Assembly (NCBI GenBank): GCA_031296305.1 | Contig: JARLFZ010000001.1 | Coordinates: 62,001-126,000 of the forward strand | Length of the DNA: 64,000 nucleotides | Direction of reading: 5' to 3' | From: Occallatibacter sp. | GTDB taxonomy: Bacteria > Acidobacteriota > Terriglobia > Terriglobales > Acidobacteriaceae | Shown: piece by piece, positions 61,741 through 64,000 of the stretch | Layout of the letters: the number at the start of each line of letters is the position of its first letter | Numbering within the stretch: the stretch's first letter is position 1 | The notes under the pieces: model-generated | Seen by the model: only the letters and a program-made list of their open reading frames with translations | Told to the model about the DNA's origin: nothing | Database searches by the model: none | Program-made: the position numbers and the translations under genes

Positions 61741-62307
61741 TCAAGGCTTTTGCACAACGGGTGGCGCGGGAGGCGCAGCCGTCTGCTCGCCGCGGATGAT
61801 GGCAAGGGCCGCCGGAGGCAATGGCTTATCGGCGTTGGCCAGCAGCAGACTTACCTGCCACATTTGCGTGTCGGTGAGCGTGACCTTGAAAGAAGGCATG
61901 CCGGTCAGCCGAATCCCATTCGCGACCTTCCAATATGTTTCGCCCGGCGGGTCGTCGCTCACGCCCACCACGTCGCTGTTCTTGTGCTTCACCCACAGCC
62001 CCGGAGCGCCGGGATACATATGCGCGCCAAAGCTCGAGGGCTTGCCATAAAACCCGTGGCAGGCCGAGCATTGGTCGCGGTAAACCTCCGCCCCAGCCGT
62101 GAGATTGTCCTGGTCGGCCTGGATGGGCGGATTCCCCGGCAATTCGCGGGCAACCCGCGCGTCGAGCGCCACATGCGTAATCTGCTTCTCCATAGGCAGG
62201 GGCGGATCGGCCACGGCCACCGGCACGTTCCCCCAGTGGAACCACGCCAAAAGCGCTAGCGGCGCCAGTATCAGCGCCAGAATCATTCCAAAGACGATGC
62301 GACCCAT
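61741..62307 (-). CDS. Membrane-anchored c-type cytochrome
   Basis: 188 residues: an N-terminal helix (about 4-24) as anchor or signal, then one class I heme c domain with CSACH (Cys80, Cys83, His84) and the axial methionine probably in GMPSF near residue 146. The C-terminus is Ala/Pro-rich. It is a mono-heme electron carrier on the outer face of the inner membrane. GGAGGGAG precedes the ATG by about ten bases. No oxidase or complex III gene is adjacent. Confidence 0.88.
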   Translation of the reverse strand: MGRIVFGMILALILAPLALLAWFHWGNVPVAVADPPLPMEKQITHVALDARVARELPGNPPIQADQDNLTAGAEVYRDQCSACHGFYGKPSSFGAHMYPGAPGLWVKHKNSDVVGVSDDPPGETYWKVANGIRLTGMPSFKVTLTDTQMWQVSLLLANADKPLPPAALAIIRGEQTAAPPAPPVVQKP

Positions 62308-62673
62308 GGTTTCTTGCTCCCTCCATCCCCGACTTTAACTTCTGGCAGTCTTGCAGATCATTTCAGCAGTTTACGCAACAATAACAGGTACGCATTCAGA
62401 AATGGAGTTGGACCGTTGGGGCGCATCGCTTCCCAGATCGCCTTCTATCCCCCAGCGGCTTCGATCAGGCCCAGTTGCTGGCCGACCTGAAAGCGATTGT
62501 TTAGCCTCTCAGTTGCCGCTTCACTCCTCCGCGCGTCAAAACAGAGCAGGACAACGGACAAACCCCGGCCAAGGCTCCCCCCAACTCGTTCCAAGATGTT
62601 TTAATACCAATGGGGGGAGCTAGTCGGCCGTTTGGGTCCGCTCCCGTACTCCCGTGGAGGAATCCCGATACCG
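62308..62673. other. Intergenic region between divergent genes
   Basis: 366 bases separating the cytochrome and outer-membrane protein genes. Open frames here are short and unsupported. I see no family A-D repeat; it likely holds both promoters. Confidence 0.5.
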
Positions 62674-63444
62674 ATGCAATCTTTTCGCCGTCTCGCCTTT
62701 TTGCTGGCGTTCGCATTGCCGGCCATGCCAGCCGCATTCGCACAAAGCTCAAATAGTTCTCCATCGAGCGCCACGCCCGACCAAAGCCAATCTGGAAATC
62801 AGACCAGCTCCAGTCAGCAATCCGCCCAGGAATCCCAGGGGCAAATCAACGTCCAGGCACGCATCCGCCAGCGCCGCGAACAGCGCCGCGCCACCGCCAT
62901 CCACGACGCCTACGACCACAAGTGGGAGTCCTACGCCGACATGGGCTATCTCCGCTTCCAGCCTGGCCCGTCGCTGCAGCGCCTCACTTTCTACTCGTGG
63001 GAGACGGGCCTGACCCGCTTTTCCAACGAGCGGCTGGGCTACACCCTCGACGGCCGCGGCTACTACGGCACCGCCTACGTGGGCCTCAACCCCTACAGCC
63101 AGGGCGCGTTCACTCGGCCCGAGATCAGCATGTACAACGTGCTCTTCGGCCCGGTTTACCGCTTCTATCTGCAACCCAAGTATTCGGTCTCAGGCCGCGT
63201 AATGGGCGGCTGGGCGCACGGCAACTTCTCCGGCGACACCAACGGCATCACGCCTAAGCTTCTCGGCCTCTACCCGGATGCCAATACTTTCGCCGCCAGC
63301 GCCAGCGTCATTGGCGAGTACAATCTGGCGCCGAGCGTCGGCTTCAAACTCGCGCCCGAGTATTTCGTCACCGGTTTCGGCTCGACTGTGCAGAGCAGCC
63401 TCGGCTTTACCGCCGGCATCGTCTACCGCTGGGGAAAGCAGTAA
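62674..63444 (+). CDS. Probable outer-membrane beta-barrel protein
   Basis: 256 residues with a signal peptide (about 1-24, ends AFAQ), a Ser/Gln-rich linker (25-65), a basic helix (RIRQRREQRRAT) and about 160 residues of alternating strands with many Tyr, Gly and Phe (RLGYTLDGRGYYGTAYVGL, YRFYLQPKYSVSG, VGFKLAPEYFVTGFG). It ends GIVYRWGKQ; a terminal aromatic strand of this sort suits a small barrel. The ATG at 62674 follows GGAGG by 14 bases, so an upstream start 14 codons earlier cannot be ruled out. The function is unknown. Confidence 0.72.
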   Translation: MQSFRRLAFLLAFALPAMPAAFAQSSNSSPSSATPDQSQSGNQTSSSQQSAQESQGQINVQARIRQRREQRRATAIHDAYDHKWESYADMGYLRFQPGPSLQRLTFYSWETGLTRFSNERLGYTLDGRGYYGTAYVGLNPYSQGAFTRPEISMYNVLFGPVYRFYLQPKYSVSGRVMGGWAHGNFSGDTNGITPKLLGLYPDANTFAASASVIGEYNLAPSVGFKLAPEYFVTGFGSTVQSSLGFTAGIVYRWGKQ

Positions 63445-63462
63445 ACGAACGGCGCAGCGAAC

Positions 63463-63618
63463 TTGTAGCGCCGGTCTCCAGTCTTGTAGCGCCGGTCTCC
63501 AGTCTTGTAGCGCCGGTCTCCAGTCTTGTAGCGCCGATCTCCAGTCTTGTAGCGCCCGTCTCCTGTCTTGTAGCGCCGGTCTCCTGACCGGCTGTAGCGG
63601 GGGTCTCCAGACCCCCGC
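63463..63618. repeat. Family A repeat with a 21-base arm amplified six times
   Basis: Starts of TTGTAGCGCC at 63463, 63484, 63505, 63526, 63547 and 63568, exactly 21 bases apart. The first five units contain only the left half of the first hairpin (TTGTAGCGCCGGTCTCCAGTC); the last continues into a full family A element ending at 63618. Single-base differences mark units 4 and 5. It follows the outer-membrane protein gene by 18 bases. Confidence 0.92.
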
Positions 63619-63746
63619 ATCGAGCGCATATCCACTGCCTCTCCGGTTGCCCCATCCAAAAGCTCGCAGCAACGCGGCGAGCTTTTGGGTGGGACAGCGC
63701 GACTCCGTCCCATACCGCGTCACAGCATCCCTGCCACGCGAACCTC

Positions 63747-63752
63747 TATAAT
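63747..63752 (+). promoter_or_regulatory. Consensus -10 box before the last gene
   Basis: TATAAT, a perfect hexamer in a GC-rich region, ten bases before the ATG at 63763. No good -35 is visible 16-18 bases upstream. If used, the mRNA would have almost no leader. Confidence 0.4.
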
Positions 63753-63762
63753 GGCTTCCGCC

Positions 63763-64000
63763 ATGAAAAACTTAATTTCACGTCGCAATTTTCTGCAATC
63801 GTCCACACTTGCCGCAGCCTCCGCCGCTTTAGTCAGCGCCACACATGCACCGGCTCAGGTTCTTCCCGCCTCGGGAAAGCCCTCGCCCGTCCGCCTCGGA
63901 CTTGCCAGCTACACGTTTCGTAACTTCACACGCGCGCAGCTCATCGGCTTCATGAAGCAGCTCAATGTGCTCGACCTGAATGCGAAGGACGTGAAGGACC
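63763..64000 (+). CDS. Tat-exported sugar phosphate isomerase/epimerase-like protein, 5' part
   Basis: 79 codons before the window ends. The N-terminus has a Tat signal (SRRNFLQSSTLAAASAALVSA split by the window of 20 residues), then VRLGLASYTFRNFTRAQLIGF and LNVLDLNAKDVKD, the first barrel strands of the xylose-isomerase-like TIM-barrel family. An in-frame ATG at 63751 overlaps the putative -10, so I start at 63763. The substrate cannot be told from this part. Confidence 0.78.
   Translation, partial: MKNLISRRNFLQSSTLAAASAALVSATHAPAQVLPASGKPSPVRLGLASYTFRNFTRAQLIGFMKQLNVLDLNAKDVKD

Noticed and set aside
63463-63618. Regular repeats as a CRISPR array
   Set aside because: The 21-base units are contiguous with no variable spacers, and the sequence is a partial copy of a dispersed hairpin repeat; no cas genes are present.
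63278-63751. Frames with seven-residue repeats over the family A array, both strands
   Set aside because: The periodicity is that of the 21-base DNA repeat; the frames overlap the outer-membrane protein gene and lack ribosome-binding sites.

Overview
The window looks like a chromosomal segment of an Acidobacteriota genome (class Terriglobia is my best guess). This is an inference from GC-rich codon use, the relatedness of the proteins as I recognise them, hopanoid and bacillithiol genes together with HemQ, and several families of hairpin-forming dispersed repeats of a kind common in that phylum. No phage, plasmid, CRISPR or rRNA locus is visible. The content is mostly housekeeping.

Layout. 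1-5.5 kb: end of gltD, a secreted metallophosphoesterase, a GH27 alpha-galactosidase, a DUF1287 protein, proline dehydrogenase and a zinc-ribbon protein. 5.8-10 kb: hemE-hemH and an ABC-2 exporter pair. 10-16 kb: glycogen phosphorylase, an O-methyltransferase-like protein and a CSS/EAL phosphodiesterase. 16-20 kb: ispG, then a repeat-rich stretch with a duplicated and truncated gene start, a TonB-domain protein and small secreted or membrane proteins. 20-25.5 kb: an MFS transporter, queF, and an adaptor-TPR-TolC efflux operon. 25.6-31.4 kb: hopanoid genes hpnJ, hpnE and hpnK, a pair of four-helix DMT/SMR-like proteins and tRNA-Val. 31.4-37.7 kb: bshA, an ECF sigma factor with a small membrane partner, and a TetR-HlyD-ABC-permease operon with a visible operator. 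37.7-47.9 kb: purU, inositol-phosphate synthase, a DedA protein, hemQ, nth, and a five-gene operon of ccsA/hemX-like, hemA, hemC, hemD and an epimerase. 48-57 kb: two small paralogous genes of unknown function under matching Crp/Fnr-like palindromes, mutS, the cell-wall-recycling pair nagZ-anmK, and fructose-bisphosphate aldolase. 57-64 kb: citramalate synthase, an ABC exporter, cytochrome c, an outer-membrane-like protein and the start of a Tat-exported sugar isomerase-like protein.

How genes work together. Heme synthesis is spread over three loci (hemE-hemH, hemQ, hemA-C-D); HemQ implies the coproporphyrin-dependent route. hpnE, hpnJ and hpnK point to modified hopanoids. nagZ and anmK are consecutive muropeptide-recycling steps. 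The most distinctive signals are (i) twin small genes with near-identical promoter architecture built on GTGAT-N4-ATCAC, with the same palindrome before the heme operon, and (ii) dispersed repeats that touch coding sequence: one is read in frame inside an ABC ATPase, one supplies a stop codon, and one follows a gene copy cut after its signal peptide.
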